Shown here piece by piece: positions 1-7,093 of a stretch of 64,000 nt of DNA (its first letter is position 1; every line of letters starts with the position of its first letter). This DNA comes from Pseudobutyrivibrio xylanivorans. GTDB lineage: Bacteria; Bacillota; Clostridia; Lachnospirales; Lachnospiraceae. Under the pieces are notes generated by a model. That model was not told the DNA's origin. It ran no database searches and was given only the letters and a program-made list of their open reading frames with translations. The position numbers and the translations under genes are program-made. The stretch covers positions 62,001 through 126,000 of the forward strand of contig NZ_VTVE01000005.1 of assembly GCF_010906925.1 (NCBI RefSeq), in the 5' to 3' direction.

Positions 1-201
1 ATTGAAAGAATTGAAGAGTTCGATTCTCAGGTAATCTTTGTTGGAAGAGTCCAATCTGAAGATGCGAAAATATCATGTCATGTAACAAGCTTTATTAAAA
101 TGAAAAACGATAAAATTGTGGAAATGGATGAGTATTGGTCCGATGATGGTGAAGCGCCAGTCTGGAGAAGAGAACTAGGTATAGGAAAAGCTATTCGATA
201 A
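1..201 (+). CDS. SnoaL/NTF2-like domain protein, C-terminal part
   Basis: The reading frame is open from base 1 and stops at TAA 199-201, giving 66 residues of a protein whose start lies outside the window. The segment has a beta-rich pattern followed by a D-E-Y-W-S-D-D-G motif and an acidic/aromatic tail, as in the last strand of SnoaL-like NTF2-fold proteins that bind small molecules. The fragment is too short to fix a substrate or enzyme activity. It is the first of a run of small unrelated genes. Confidence 0.5.
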   Translation: MERIEEFDSQVIFVGRVQSEDAKISCHVTSFIKMKNDKIVEMDEYWSDDGEAPVWRRELGIGKAIR

Positions 202-250
202 ATCGGAATTTTTAGAGGCAAATTATATTACAGTATAATCGAGGAGAATT

Positions 251-883
251 ATGAGTAATCCGTGGGAAGAAATCAGTTTGAATGATTATGAGAATCATAT
301 GAGCCTTGATTTTGTTAAACAACTCCAAATCATGAATTCAATAATGAAGGAGCAGTTTGAAGATTATCCGGTTTCAACGGCTATGGTCCTTGGAGTCGCT
401 GGTGGAAATGGCTTGGAGCATGTAAGCCGGGATAAGTACCGGACTGTTTATGGAGTGGATATCAATGAAGATTATCTTCGAATAGTTTCGGAACGATATG
501 CACATTTGTCTGATGTACTGAAATGCTTGAAGATAAATCTGATCAACGATGCTGATCAGCTTCCTGGAGCGCAGTTGCTGATAGCAAACCTTCTTATAGA
601 GTATATTGGGTATGATGCATTTCAGAGAGTGGTTTGTAAAGTGAATCCTGAATATGTTTCTTGTTTGATTCAGATCAATGTGGATGATAAGCAGTGGGTA
701 TCAGATTCTCCCTATTTGCATGCGTTTGACGGACTGGATGAGGTACATCATCAGATGGACGAGGATTCACTTTTAACAAAAATGCAGGAGATAGGATATA
801 AGGACATACTCCAGGCAAGGATCCCACTTCCTAACGGAAAGGCATTTATCAGAATGGATTTTCAAAATGGAAAAATGGGATAG
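251..883 (+). CDS. Class I SAM-dependent methyltransferase-like protein
   Basis: A 210-residue protein. Near residues 46-54 it has a glycine-rich loop (V-L-G-V-A-G-G-N-G) after a beta strand, then an acidic residue at the end of the next strand (Y-G-V-D-I-N), the usual SAM-binding arrangement of Rossmann-fold methyltransferases. The ATG has a good ribosome binding site (GAGGAG, 4-nt spacing). The C-terminal half is not recognisable, so the substrate is unknown. It sits in a string of small modifying enzymes, and a 12-bp inverted repeat follows its stop codon. Confidence 0.7.
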   Translation: MSNPWEEISLNDYENHMSLDFVKQLQIMNSIMKEQFEDYPVSTAMVLGVAGGNGLEHVSRDKYRTVYGVDINEDYLRIVSERYAHLSDVLKCLKINLINDADQLPGAQLLIANLLIEYIGYDAFQRVVCKVNPEYVSCLIQINVDDKQWVSDSPYLHAFDGLDEVHHQMDEDSLLTKMQEIGYKDILQARIPLPNGKAFIRMDFQNGKMG

Positions 884-889
884 AACGAT

Positions 890-921
890 AAATTTGAAGT
901 TAATCGCACAACTTCAAATTT
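890..921. repeat. Inverted repeat containing an 18-bp sequence found again at 2610
   Basis: AAATTTGAAGTT at 890-901 and AACTTCAAATTT at 910-921 form a perfect 12-bp hairpin with an 8-base loop. The right arm lies within an 18-bp sequence (908-925) repeated exactly at 2610-2627, again directly before a ribosome binding site. The hairpin lacks a following T run, so it is not a clear terminator. Confidence 0.6.
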
Positions 922-937
922 GTAGAGGGTAGACAAC

Positions 938-1375
938 ATGGAGAGACAGACAACAGAAGTAAAGTTTTATGATTCCGTAGAGGATTCACTATTAAAGTTT
1001 GCAGTGATTATCGCAAAGAAGGATGGAAAGTGGGTGCTCTGCAAGCATAGAGACCGCAATACATATGAAGTGCCTGGCGGACATAGAGAGCCAGGAGAAA
1101 CAATTATGGATACAGCTAAGAGAGAATTGTACGAGGAAACAGGTGCTATCAAGTATTCGATAAAGCCGATATGCGTTTATTCTGTAACTGCACCGGACAA
1201 TTTTGATGGAGTAGAGACTTTTGGCGGGCTTTTCTATGCAGACATTCAGGAACTAGAAACAGAACTGCACAGTGAAATAGAGAAAGTATTTTTGTTCGAC
1301 GACCTGCCAGATCAGTGGACGTATCCGCTGATTCAACCGAAGCTGTTGGAGGAATTCTATCGAAGAGGAATATAG
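938..1375 (+). CDS. Nudix hydrolase
   Basis: A 145-residue Nudix-fold protein. The Nudix box is complete near residues 48-70: G-x5-E-x7-R-E-L-x-E-E-x-G, with the R-E-L-Y-E-E-T-G core that binds Mg2+ and hydrolyses a nucleoside diphosphate linked to another group. The substrate cannot be read from the sequence; the MutT/ADP-ribose type is too broad a class. The ATG follows GAGGGTAG. The next gene starts 42 bases downstream and is probably cotranscribed. Confidence 0.88.
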   Translation: MERQTTEVKFYDSVEDSLLKFAVIIAKKDGKWVLCKHRDRNTYEVPGGHREPGETIMDTAKRELYEETGAIKYSIKPICVYSVTAPDNFDGVETFGGLFYADIQELETELHSEIEKVFLFDDLPDQWTYPLIQPKLLEEFYRRGI

Positions 1376-1416
1376 GTGAAACAAGCCGGGATATACATGC
1401 GAGTAAAGAGGTAAAT

Positions 1417-1851
1417 ATGGATATTTGGGAAAAGTTATATGAAAAAGCAAAGGTGGAATATCATCCAGAGGAGGTATCACCTTTTTTATATGCACATCAT
1501 GTTGTGTGTGCGATTGAAGCCGAGAATGGCGAGATTTACACAGGTTTCTGCATCGAGAGTTGTAGTGGTGTGATGAATCTATGTGCGGAGCGAGTGGCTG
1601 CTCTGAATATGTATTTGAGTAGCGGCCAGACTAGAGTGAAACGACTGATTGCATTTCGCGATGGGGCCCCAAGTGGAGGTGGCAGCGGTATGCCTTGTGG
1701 CGCTTGCAGAGAGTTTCTGTATCAGCTGAATGAGGCCAACGAGGATATGGAAATCATGGTTGATTATGAAACAAGAGAGACCATCACCTTGATGGAATTG
1801 ATGCCGAACTGGTGGGGCAAGGAACGTTACGCAGAAGCAAAGGAATTATAG
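1417..1851 (+). CDS. Cytidine deaminase family protein
   Basis: A 144-residue zinc-dependent deaminase. It carries the C-A-E motif (zinc ligand Cys plus proton-shuttling Glu) near residue 59 and the P-C-G-A-C-R motif near residue 93 supplying two further Cys ligands, the pattern of small tetrameric cytidine or blasticidin-S deaminases. The frame is open from an ATG at 1315 inside the Nudix gene, but the ATG at 1417 has a ribosome binding site (AGAGGT) and starts where family proteins begin, so 1417 is preferred. Cytidine versus another amino-pyrimidine as substrate is undecided. Confidence 0.8.
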   Translation: MDIWEKLYEKAKVEYHPEEVSPFLYAHHVVCAIEAENGEIYTGFCIESCSGVMNLCAERVAALNMYLSSGQTRVKRLIAFRDGAPSGGGSGMPCGACREFLYQLNEANEDMEIMVDYETRETITLMELMPNWWGKERYAEAKEL

Positions 1852-1877
1852 ATTTGGTTTATTAGGGGGATTATTGT

Positions 1878-2594
1878 TTGACTTTTTGGATAATTGCCAC
1901 GCTATGTGCTTTTTTTATAAAGGGACTTTGTGGTTTTGCAAATACACTAGTCTTTACATCTATTTTAGGATTTGGAGTGGCAAACGTTAATATATCTCCA
2001 GTGGAATTATTACTTGGATACCCGACAAATCTAATATTGACTTGGAATAATCGTAAAAAACTTGATAAAAAAGTCTATATTCCTTTAGCATTGTTGGTTC
2101 TAGGTGGTAGTATCCCTGGGGCAATACTTTTAAAGAGTGTTGATGTTAAATATTTAAAAGTGTTCTTTGGAATCGTTGTTATTTTTATTGCTGTTGAAAT
2201 ATTTTTTAGAGAATATCAATGTACAAATGCAAAGGATTCAAATATTATATTGTGCATCATTGGCGTACTATCTGGCATCTTATGTGGAGTGTTTGGGATA
2301 GGAGCGTTGCTTGCTGCCTATGTTGGGCGAGTGACTACTACAACGGATGAATTTAAAGCCAATATAAGCGCGGTTTTTATTGTTGAAAATACAGTAAGAA
2401 TTTTTACATATTATTTGCTTGGAGTATTTACGCTTGTTTCATTGAAACAAGCAGCAACCCTTATTCCGTTCATGATTATTGGATTGTTTGCTGGAATGGA
2501 GAGTTCAAAAGTCTTGGATGAAAGAATTGTAAAAAAGATAGTTATAGTTCTTTTGGTAATATCAGGTTTATTCTTAGTTGGAATGAATTTGTAG
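1878..2594 (+). CDS. TSUP (TauE/SafE) family membrane transporter
   Basis: A 238-residue very hydrophobic protein with about seven or eight membrane segments and two related halves, each with glycine-rich turns (F-I-K-G-L-C-G-F-A-N near the N-terminus; G-V-F-G-I-G-A-L in the middle). This is the TSUP pattern of exporters or importers for sulfite, sulfoacetate and other small organic anions. The start is TTG, seven bases after AGGGGGA. The substrate is unknown and the neighbours give no hint. Confidence 0.75.
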   Translation: MTFWIIATLCAFFIKGLCGFANTLVFTSILGFGVANVNISPVELLLGYPTNLILTWNNRKKLDKKVYIPLALLVLGGSIPGAILLKSVDVKYLKVFFGIVVIFIAVEIFFREYQCTNAKDSNIILCIIGVLSGILCGVFGIGALLAAYVGRVTTTTDEFKANISAVFIVENTVRIFTYYLLGVFTLVSLKQAATLIPFMIIGLFAGMESSKVLDERIVKKIVIVLLVISGLFLVGMNL

Positions 2595-2609
2595 TGTTAA
2601 AAGACATCG

Positions 2610-2627
2610 ACAACTTCAAATTTGTAG
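2610..2627 (+). repeat. Second copy of 18-bp repeat
   Basis: This is an exact copy of bases 908-925 (ACAACTTCAAATTTGTAG), located just before the ribosome binding site of the next gene. Unlike the first copy it has no facing inverted arm. Confidence 0.6.
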
Positions 2628-2637
2628 GGAGAATGAA

Positions 2638-3093
2638 ATGATTATTGAAACAGAACGCTTAACAATTCATACAATGTCAGAAAGTGAGATGCGTTGTTTA
2701 ATTGAAAAGCAGACGGATAAAGAGTTAATAAAAGCATACAGTGAAATGTTGCAAGAATCTCTTGATCACCGTGATGCCTGGGAGTGGTATGCAACATGGG
2801 CGATAGAGCAAAAAGATGGAACGCATATTGGTGATTTGTGCTTTAAGGGCTTGAATGAAGATGGTTCTATTGAAATCGGTTATGGAATCACAGAAGAAAA
2901 TCAGGGAAAAGGATATGCGACAGAAGCTGTTGAGGCAGTTATAACTTGGGCATTGAACCAATCAGGAGTTCGCCAAGTGGAAGCCGAAACAGAGAGGGAT
3001 AATAAGAAGTCACAGAGAGTGCTTGAGAAATGTGGGTTTTCGCCTTTAGGAATTAATGGTGAAGAAGGACCGCGTTTCTACAGAGCAGTTTAA
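2638..3093 (+). CDS. GNAT N-acetyltransferase
   Basis: A 151-residue protein of the RimJ/RimL-like GNAT type: an I-E-T-E-R-L-T-I start, a G-Y-G-I strand, the acetyl-CoA pyrophosphate loop Q-G-K-G-Y-A-T-E near residue 90, and the N-x-x-S-x-x-V-L-E-K-C-G-F motif at the C-terminus. It should transfer an acetyl group from acetyl-CoA to an amine; the acceptor is unknown. The ATG has GGGAG upstream. A GGGGACGGGG repeat begins immediately after the stop. Confidence 0.85.
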   Translation: MIIETERLTIHTMSESEMRCLIEKQTDKELIKAYSEMLQESLDHRDAWEWYATWAIEQKDGTHIGDLCFKGLNEDGSIEIGYGITEENQGKGYATEAVEAVITWALNQSGVRQVEAETERDNKKSQRVLEKCGFSPLGINGEEGPRFYRAV

Positions 3094-3121
3094 TGGTCCT
3101 AGGGGACGGGGTTAGTGGTCC
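3094..3121 (+). repeat. GGGGACGGGGTTAG repeat, copy 1
   Basis: TGGTCC, then GGGGACGGGGTTAGTGG and TCC. Close copies lie at 3711-3732 and 5677-5704, always just after or inside the end of a gene. The unit resembles short dispersed intergenic repeats of clostridial genomes; no transposase is present. Confidence 0.6.
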
Positions 3122-3150
3122 AAAAGAGAATAAAAAAGGGGGATTTATTT

Positions 3151-3726
3151 ATGGGAGATGTTTATTCGGTTTGTCCGACATTTGAAGATGCTTCATATTT
3201 TTTGAGGTTCGTGACAGAAGAGGATGCAAAAGACCTGCTGGAGGTCTATAGCGATAAGCATGCATTGCCATTCTTTAACAGCGACAATTGTCACGGTGAT
3301 AATTTCTATTATCCAACCAAGGAAGCAATGGAAAAGGCTATAGATTTTTGGCTTTATTCCTATAACGAGAAATTTTTTGTTCGCTGGGCGATAATTGATA
3401 AGAAGCTTTCTAAAGCTATTGGTACCATTGAACTGTTTCACAGAGAGGCAGAGGATGATTTTAATCATGTGGGAGTTCTTCGCTTAGATTTAAGAAGTGA
3501 CTATGAGAACGTTGAGGCTATCAAGGAAATACTATCTTTAATAATTCCACCGGCCTTTGATTTATTTGAATGTGATGAAATAATCTCTAAGGTTCCACTG
3601 TATGCTATAGACCGTGCACAGGCTTTTTTAGAATATGGTTTTAAAAAATCAGATAAGTTGATGGTAGGAACAATGGACCACTATGCCTATAAAGATTATT
3701 GGACTATTCATAGGGGACGGAGTTAG
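3151..3726 (+). CDS. GNAT-fold acetyltransferase-like protein
   Basis: A protein of about 191 residues related to GNAT acetyltransferases: an N-terminal F-L-R-F-V-T-E-E-D-A-x-D-L-L-E-V segment, a central I-G-T-I-E-L strand, and a C-terminal A-x-A-F-L-E-Y-G-F motif. The acetyl-CoA loop is weak, so activity is less certain than for the preceding gene. The frame runs upstream to 3115, but the ATG at 3151 has AAAGGGGG and is preferred. The last codons and stop lie within copy 2 of the GGGGACGG repeat, suggesting the repeat altered the original C-terminus. Confidence 0.65.
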   Translation: MGDVYSVCPTFEDASYFLRFVTEEDAKDLLEVYSDKHALPFFNSDNCHGDNFYYPTKEAMEKAIDFWLYSYNEKFFVRWAIIDKKLSKAIGTIELFHREAEDDFNHVGVLRLDLRSDYENVEAIKEILSLIIPPAFDLFECDEIISKVPLYAIDRAQAFLEYGFKKSDKLMVGTMDHYAYKDYWTIHRGRS

Positions 3727-3732
3727 CGGTTC
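3711..3732 (+). repeat. GGGGACGG repeat, copy 2
   Basis: A diverged copy (GGGGACGGAGTTAGCGGTTC) of the unit at 3094 and 5677. It supplies the stop codon of the preceding acetyltransferase-like gene. Confidence 0.55.
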
Positions 3733-3741
3733 GTTAAAAGC

Positions 3742-3772
3742 GAGTAACCAAGTAACAGGTTACTCTTTTTTT
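3742..3772 (+). terminator. Intrinsic terminator
   Basis: GAGTAACC (3742-3749) pairs with GGTTACTC (3758-3765) around an 8-base loop and is followed by a T tract. It separates the acetyltransferase-like gene from the sigma factor operon. Confidence 0.85.
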
Positions 3773-3807
3773 ATATTTATTATTTGACTAAAAATTTTTA
3801 AAATAGT

Positions 3808-3835
3808 TGTAACGAATTATAAGAAAAACGGACTA
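3808..3835 (+). promoter_or_regulatory. Candidate ECF-type autoregulated promoter
   Basis: TGTAAC at 3808-3813 and CGGACTA at 3829-3835 are 15 bases apart. This resembles ECF-sigma promoters (a -35 with an AAC core, and a CG-starting -10) and lies just upstream of the ECF sigma gene, where autoregulation is typical. No good sigma-A promoter is evident between the terminator and the gene. Confidence 0.4.
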
Positions 3836-3870
3836 ATCTATTAGAACAAAAGAAAGGAGGATACCCTAGG

Positions 3871-4362
3871 TTGAACTTGAAAAAAATATGCGAGGAATTT
3901 TACCCGCTAGTACTGGGGTATCTACTCACCTTGACTAATGGAAATAGGGATTTGGCAGAAGACCTTACACAGGAAACATTTCTTAGGGCTATAAAAAATA
4001 GCAAGAACTTTAAGGGAGAATCCAAGGTTTCTACTTGGCTTTGTCAGATTGCTAAATACACTTTATGGCAACACATTGAAAAGGCTAATAAATACAAACA
4101 GGTTCCTATTGATGAGATAATGAATATATCTACAGGTGAGCTGATTGAGGAAATCTACATCAGAGAAGAAACCAATAGAACTCTATACAAGAGTATTGAA
4201 AATCTGGATAGCTCCACAAAAGAAGTTATGTTGTTAAGGCTGACTGGTGAGTTGTCATTCAAGGAAATAGGAGAGCTACTGAATAAGACTGAAAACTGGG
4301 CTCGAGTGACTTTTTATAGAGGAAAGGCAAAATTAGGAAAGGAGATACGTGATTATGACTAA
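3871..4362 (+). CDS. ECF RNA polymerase sigma factor
   Basis: A 163-residue sigma-70 family protein with only regions 2 and 4. Region 2 includes D-L-A-E-D-L-T-Q-E-T-F-L-R-A (residues about 27-40) and the S-T-W-L-C-Q-I-A segment; region 4 includes L-S-F-K-E-I-G-E-L-L (about 128-137) and the R-V-T-F-Y-R-G-K recognition helix. It should direct RNA polymerase to a small stress or envelope regulon. It starts at TTG 3871, ten bases after AGAAAGGAGG, with no competing ATG. It overlaps the downstream anti-sigma candidate by 8 bases, which suggests translational coupling. Confidence 0.88.
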   Translation: MNLKKICEEFYPLVLGYLLTLTNGNRDLAEDLTQETFLRAIKNSKNFKGESKVSTWLCQIAKYTLWQHIEKANKYKQVPIDEIMNISTGELIEEIYIREETNRTLYKSIENLDSSTKEVMLLRLTGELSFKEIGELLNKTENWARVTFYRGKAKLGKEIRDYD

Positions 4363-4651
4363 ATTTGAATGTGATTTGGTGACTGATCTTCTACCTAGGT
4401 ATATAGATAAAAAGACATCGGAGGAATCAAATCGATTTATCGAAGAACATATAAATGACTGTCAAGACTGTAAAGAACTCTACGAGGCGATGATAGCAGA
4501 TGTTGCGGTAGATGCCAAACAGTCACCTATTAAAAGGCGCTTTAGATTAAATGGAATAATGAAGATGGCATTGATAGTTCTTGGATATTTTGTGGTGATA
4601 ATTATCGCATTATTTATTTTTTCATACATTTTATTAAACGGGGTGATTTGA
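4355..4651 (+). CDS. Zinc-finger (ZAS-type) anti-sigma factor candidate
   Basis: About 98 residues: an N-terminal zinc-binding anti-sigma domain with the H-x3-C-x2-C motif (E-H-I-N-D-C-Q-D-C), then one C-terminal membrane helix. It is expected to hold the ECF sigma factor at the membrane. ATG 4355 is chosen over GTG 4349 because GGAGA at 4341-4345 is nine bases away. The stop codon overlaps the ATG of the next gene (TGATG), so the two are coupled. Confidence 0.8.
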   Translation: MTKFECDLVTDLLPRYIDKKTSEESNRFIEEHINDCQDCKELYEAMIADVAVDAKQSPIKRRFRLNGIMKMALIVLGYFVVIIIALFIFSYILLNGVI

Positions 4652-4971
4652 TGGAAAAAAACAATATTTCTTGCAAAATCATTGAAGATTTACTTCCGTC
4701 ATATAAAGATGGAATTTTGACAGATAGTGTTAATGATGCTGTAGAACTCCATTTGAATAATTGTGAAGACTGCAGAAAAAAATTACATGAACTGGAAACT
4801 ATGATGGATGATGCTAAGAGTGATTCAGCAAAAAGGGATGCTGCATTTATAAGTGGTATCAGAAGATATAAGCATTATTTGATAGGACTAGCAATAGGAG
4901 CAGGCATTCCAATAGGACTATTTTTGATATTTGTATTGTGGGTAGTTGGACTTGTGATTATAAACAACTGA
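4651..4971 (+). CDS. Second zinc-finger membrane protein, anti-sigma-like
   Basis: About 106 residues with the same plan as the preceding protein: an H-x3-C-x2-C zinc motif (H-L-N-N-C-E-D-C) in the N-terminal half and one membrane helix near the C-terminus. Two ZAS proteins after one ECF sigma suggest either redundant anti-sigma factors or an anti-sigma plus a co-regulator; which one binds the sigma factor cannot be told. ATG 4651 overlaps the upstream stop. Confidence 0.72.
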   Translation: MEKNNISCKIIEDLLPSYKDGILTDSVNDAVELHLNNCEDCRKKLHELETMMDDAKSDSAKRDAAFISGIRRYKHYLIGLAIGAGIPIGLFLIFVLWVVGLVIINN

Positions 4972-4984
4972 GGAGATGAGGATT

Positions 4985-5671
4985 ATGTTGCAGAAAAAAG
5001 GGGCGAAAATTACAATAGGAATAGTTGGTGGTGTGATAATAGGTATTATCACAGTATTAGCGATTTTGTATATTCTGTTGATGTTGTTTTTCTTTGGTGG
5101 ACCGCCTAAAGTCACCAAAAACGTCAACAAATATGAGAAAACTATGTACAAATACACCGCCGAAGCTGGTAGTAAAAATCCAGTAAGAACAGGATTTTTT
5201 ATTTTCCCAGAAACTATCCCTGAAAGTGCATTTGAGCAAAAGGAAAAGCCTGATTTTTATTATTCCTATCAGGATACCATTGATGATCCTACCTGTGAAG
5301 TATACTTAAAATGCACTTATTCGGAGGATGATTATAAAGCCGAATTAGACAGAATTAAGAATGAGTTTAAGAATGACAAGAAGGTTATTTTTGATAATTC
5401 CGATAGATTTAATTATCCAACATATATAGCTATAGATCATCATTCCTTTTCCTACGAATATGCCATGGATCTTGGTGATAATAGCATTGTCTATATCTAT
5501 ACTGCATTTAAAAACACATTGGGAAGTCTTAAAAAGATTCCAGATGAATATCTGCCTGATGATTTTGAAGAAAGCTTAAGTCTTGAAAATGGTTCATATT
5601 GGGCAGATGGGAACTATGATATCTACCAGATACATAATGGTGGTGAAACAGATTTCACAAGAAACAAATAG
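4985..5671 (+). CDS. Membrane-anchored protein of unknown function in the sigma operon
   Basis: About 228 residues. One membrane helix lies near residues 12-36, followed by a glycine/proline turn and a charged extracellular domain of about 190 residues rich in Tyr, Asp and Phe. No family is recognised. ATG 4985 is preferred over ATG 4976, because AGGAG directly touches the latter and is nine bases before the former. Its place as the last gene of the ECF operon suggests a sensor or a target of the sigma factor; this is inference from position only. Confidence 0.6.
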   Translation: MLQKKGAKITIGIVGGVIIGIITVLAILYILLMLFFFGGPPKVTKNVNKYEKTMYKYTAEAGSKNPVRTGFFIFPETIPESAFEQKEKPDFYYSYQDTIDDPTCEVYLKCTYSEDDYKAELDRIKNEFKNDKKVIFDNSDRFNYPTYIAIDHHSFSYEYAMDLGDNSIVYIYTAFKNTLGSLKKIPDEYLPDDFEESLSLENGSYWADGNYDIYQIHNGGETDFTRNK

Positions 5672-5676
5672 GAAAA

Positions 5677-5704
5677 TGGTCCAGGGGGACGGGGTTAGTG
5701 GTTC
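5677..5704 (+). repeat. GGGGACGGGGTTAG repeat, copy 3
   Basis: TGGTCC, then AGGGGGACGGGGTTAG and TGGTTC, close to copy 1 at 3094. It lies between the sigma operon and the kinase gene. Confidence 0.6.
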
Positions 5705-5738
5705 ATTTTTGGATTATAAATAAATTCGAGGAAAGACA

Positions 5739-6488
5739 ATGATAGACTATAAGGTATTGATAAACGGCTTGGCGGTGGATGCTTTTTACTCCGAGGAATG
5801 TATTGAGAATATTTTTATTCCATTGCTGAAGAGATTGACGGAGTTACAGCGACAGAAAAATAGAAGAATACTTGTTATGCTAGCTGCACCTCCAGGAGCA
5901 GGCAAAAGCACTCTTTGCTCCTTTCTAGAGAAGCTTTCAAAAGAGACGGATGGAGTTACTCCCCTTCAGGCTATTGGCATGGATGGGTTCCATCGCAGAC
6001 AGGAGTATTTGACCTGCCACACTACCATTAGAGATGGTAAAGAGATTAAGATGGTTGAGATAAAGGGGGCGCCAGAGACCTTTGACCTAGATTTAATGAA
6101 AAGCCGCATCCAATCAATTACAAGGGAAAATTCTTTGGGCTGGCCTATATATGATAGGACTCTCCATAATCCAGTGGACAACGCTATTGAGGTAGAATCG
6201 GATATTGTACTTCTAGAGGGAAACTATCTATTGCTAAATCAGCCGGGCTGGGATGAGATTTCAAAATATGCTGATTACACTATTTCTATTGTGGCGGATG
6301 AAAATCAGCTGAGAAATCGTCTTATTGAAAGAAAGGCTCTCAGCGGTAATTCTATAGAAAAAGCCACAGCCTTTGTAGACTATAGCGACATGGTCAATGT
6401 GAAGACATGCCTGAAATATAGCAAAGAAGCTGACCTCACACTACAGGTAAAATCAGACAACACAATAGAGTGTATAGGCAGTAAATAG
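5739..6488 (+). CDS. P-loop nucleoside/sugar kinase family protein
   Basis: A 249-residue protein of the uridine kinase/pantothenate kinase-like P-loop group. The Walker A motif A-A-P-P-G-A-G-K-S-T is at residues 49-59, a substrate-side G-M-D-G-F-H-R motif is near residues 82-88, and a V-L-L-E-G-N-Y-L-L Walker B-like strand is near residue 160. Relatives are often named fructose-transport-system kinases or nucleoside kinases; the acceptor cannot be chosen from sequence. The ATG follows GAGGAAAG. It is a single gene between a GGGGACGG repeat and a long non-coding stretch. Confidence 0.72.
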   Translation: MIDYKVLINGLAVDAFYSEECIENIFIPLLKRLTELQRQKNRRILVMLAAPPGAGKSTLCSFLEKLSKETDGVTPLQAIGMDGFHRRQEYLTCHTTIRDGKEIKMVEIKGAPETFDLDLMKSRIQSITRENSLGWPIYDRTLHNPVDNAIEVESDIVLLEGNYLLLNQPGWDEISKYADYTISIVADENQLRNRLIERKALSGNSIEKATAFVDYSDMVNVKTCLKYSKEADLTLQVKSDNTIECIGSK

Positions 6489-6610
6489 GGGGCATTTTTT
6501 GCCAAACCTAGTGCCAAGCGGCTTCCTAAATTTACAATTGTAAATGTTTACAAAACAAATAATCGAACATTGAGCTATCTGACAAATATGATGTAAATTG
6601 TGAAATTATC

Positions 6611-6638
6611 TTGCAATTTAACAAAACCAAGCTATAAT
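6611..6638 (+). promoter_or_regulatory. Sigma-A promoter of the candidate non-coding RNA
   Basis: TTGCAA (6611-6616) and TATAAT (6633-6638) are separated by 16 bases. The predicted start is near 6645. No open reading frame with a ribosome binding site follows before tRNA-Leu. Confidence 0.75.
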
Positions 6639-6644
6639 ATACTT

Positions 6645-7000
6645 AACAGCAGAAAAAATGGTTTCAGAAAGGGAGGTATTGTTCAAGAGAGAGTAGATTA
6701 TTATTTTTTATTTTAAGTTGGTATTAAAATTCAGAGAATGGAGGTACGGTCCACCAGAGGATTAAATTTTAAAACCAAGTTACAATGTTAAAATCTAGTG
6801 ATTGGAGGTACAGTCCACCAGAGAATTAACATTAAAAAACACGCGACAATTTCATGATGAGGTCCATCACTGATAAAAAAGCTTTCAAATGGACAGTGAC
6901 ATGAAAAAATAAAACAGAATGTGAGGTATTAGTCCATTGGGATCGATTTTCAGGGGCGGCATCAGCTAGGAATCAAGTGGTTTCGAGTTGGTGTCGCCCG
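6645..7000 (+). ncRNA. Candidate non-coding RNA made of repeated hairpins
   Basis: A gene-free region driven by a good promoter. It contains a near-repeated core, GGAGGTAYNG then TCCACCAGAG, at 6672 (partial), 6740, 6804 and 6922 (partial), with a shorter variant near 6858, about 54-68 bases apart. Cores at 6740 and 6804 can fold as TGGA-GGTACRG-TCCA. Each core is enclosed by its own different AU-rich stem: AAAAAAT 6653 with ATTTTTT 6703; TTGGTATTAAAATT 6718 with its complement at 6765-6778 (13 of 14 pair); AATGTTAA 6784 with TTAACATT 6826; TTTCATG 6850 with CATGAAA 6900. A strong terminal hairpin (6954-6967 with 6986-6999) closes the region. It does not match 6S, tmRNA, SRP RNA, T-box or riboswitches known to me. 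Confidence 0.6.
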
Positions 7001-7053
7001 TTTGTTGTGTATATATAGTAGAAAATACAGGAGAAATTATAGGTCGAAACACC

Positions 7054-7082
7054 TTGACTAAAGGCGCTAAATTCCTTAGAAT
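7054..7082 (+). promoter_or_regulatory. Promoter of tRNA-Leu
   Basis: TTGACT (7054-7059) and TAGAAT (7077-7082) with a 17-base spacer. The predicted start is about 5 bases before the mature tRNA. Confidence 0.75.
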
Positions 7083-7093
7083 ACTAAATGTTT

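Noticed and set aside
6672-6940. Regularly spaced repeats resembling a CRISPR array
   Set aside because: Cores are short, imperfect and enclosed by complementary stems; spacing varies (about 54-68) and no cas genes are present.
6645-7000. 6S RNA or tmRNA
   Set aside because: There is no single long rod with a central bubble and no tRNA-like ends or tag reading frame.
7061-7075. AAAGGC in the tRNA-Leu promoter as a fifth ANTAR target
   Set aside because: The flanking bases do not pair and the sequence lies in the promoter spacer, so it is not transcribed from that promoter.
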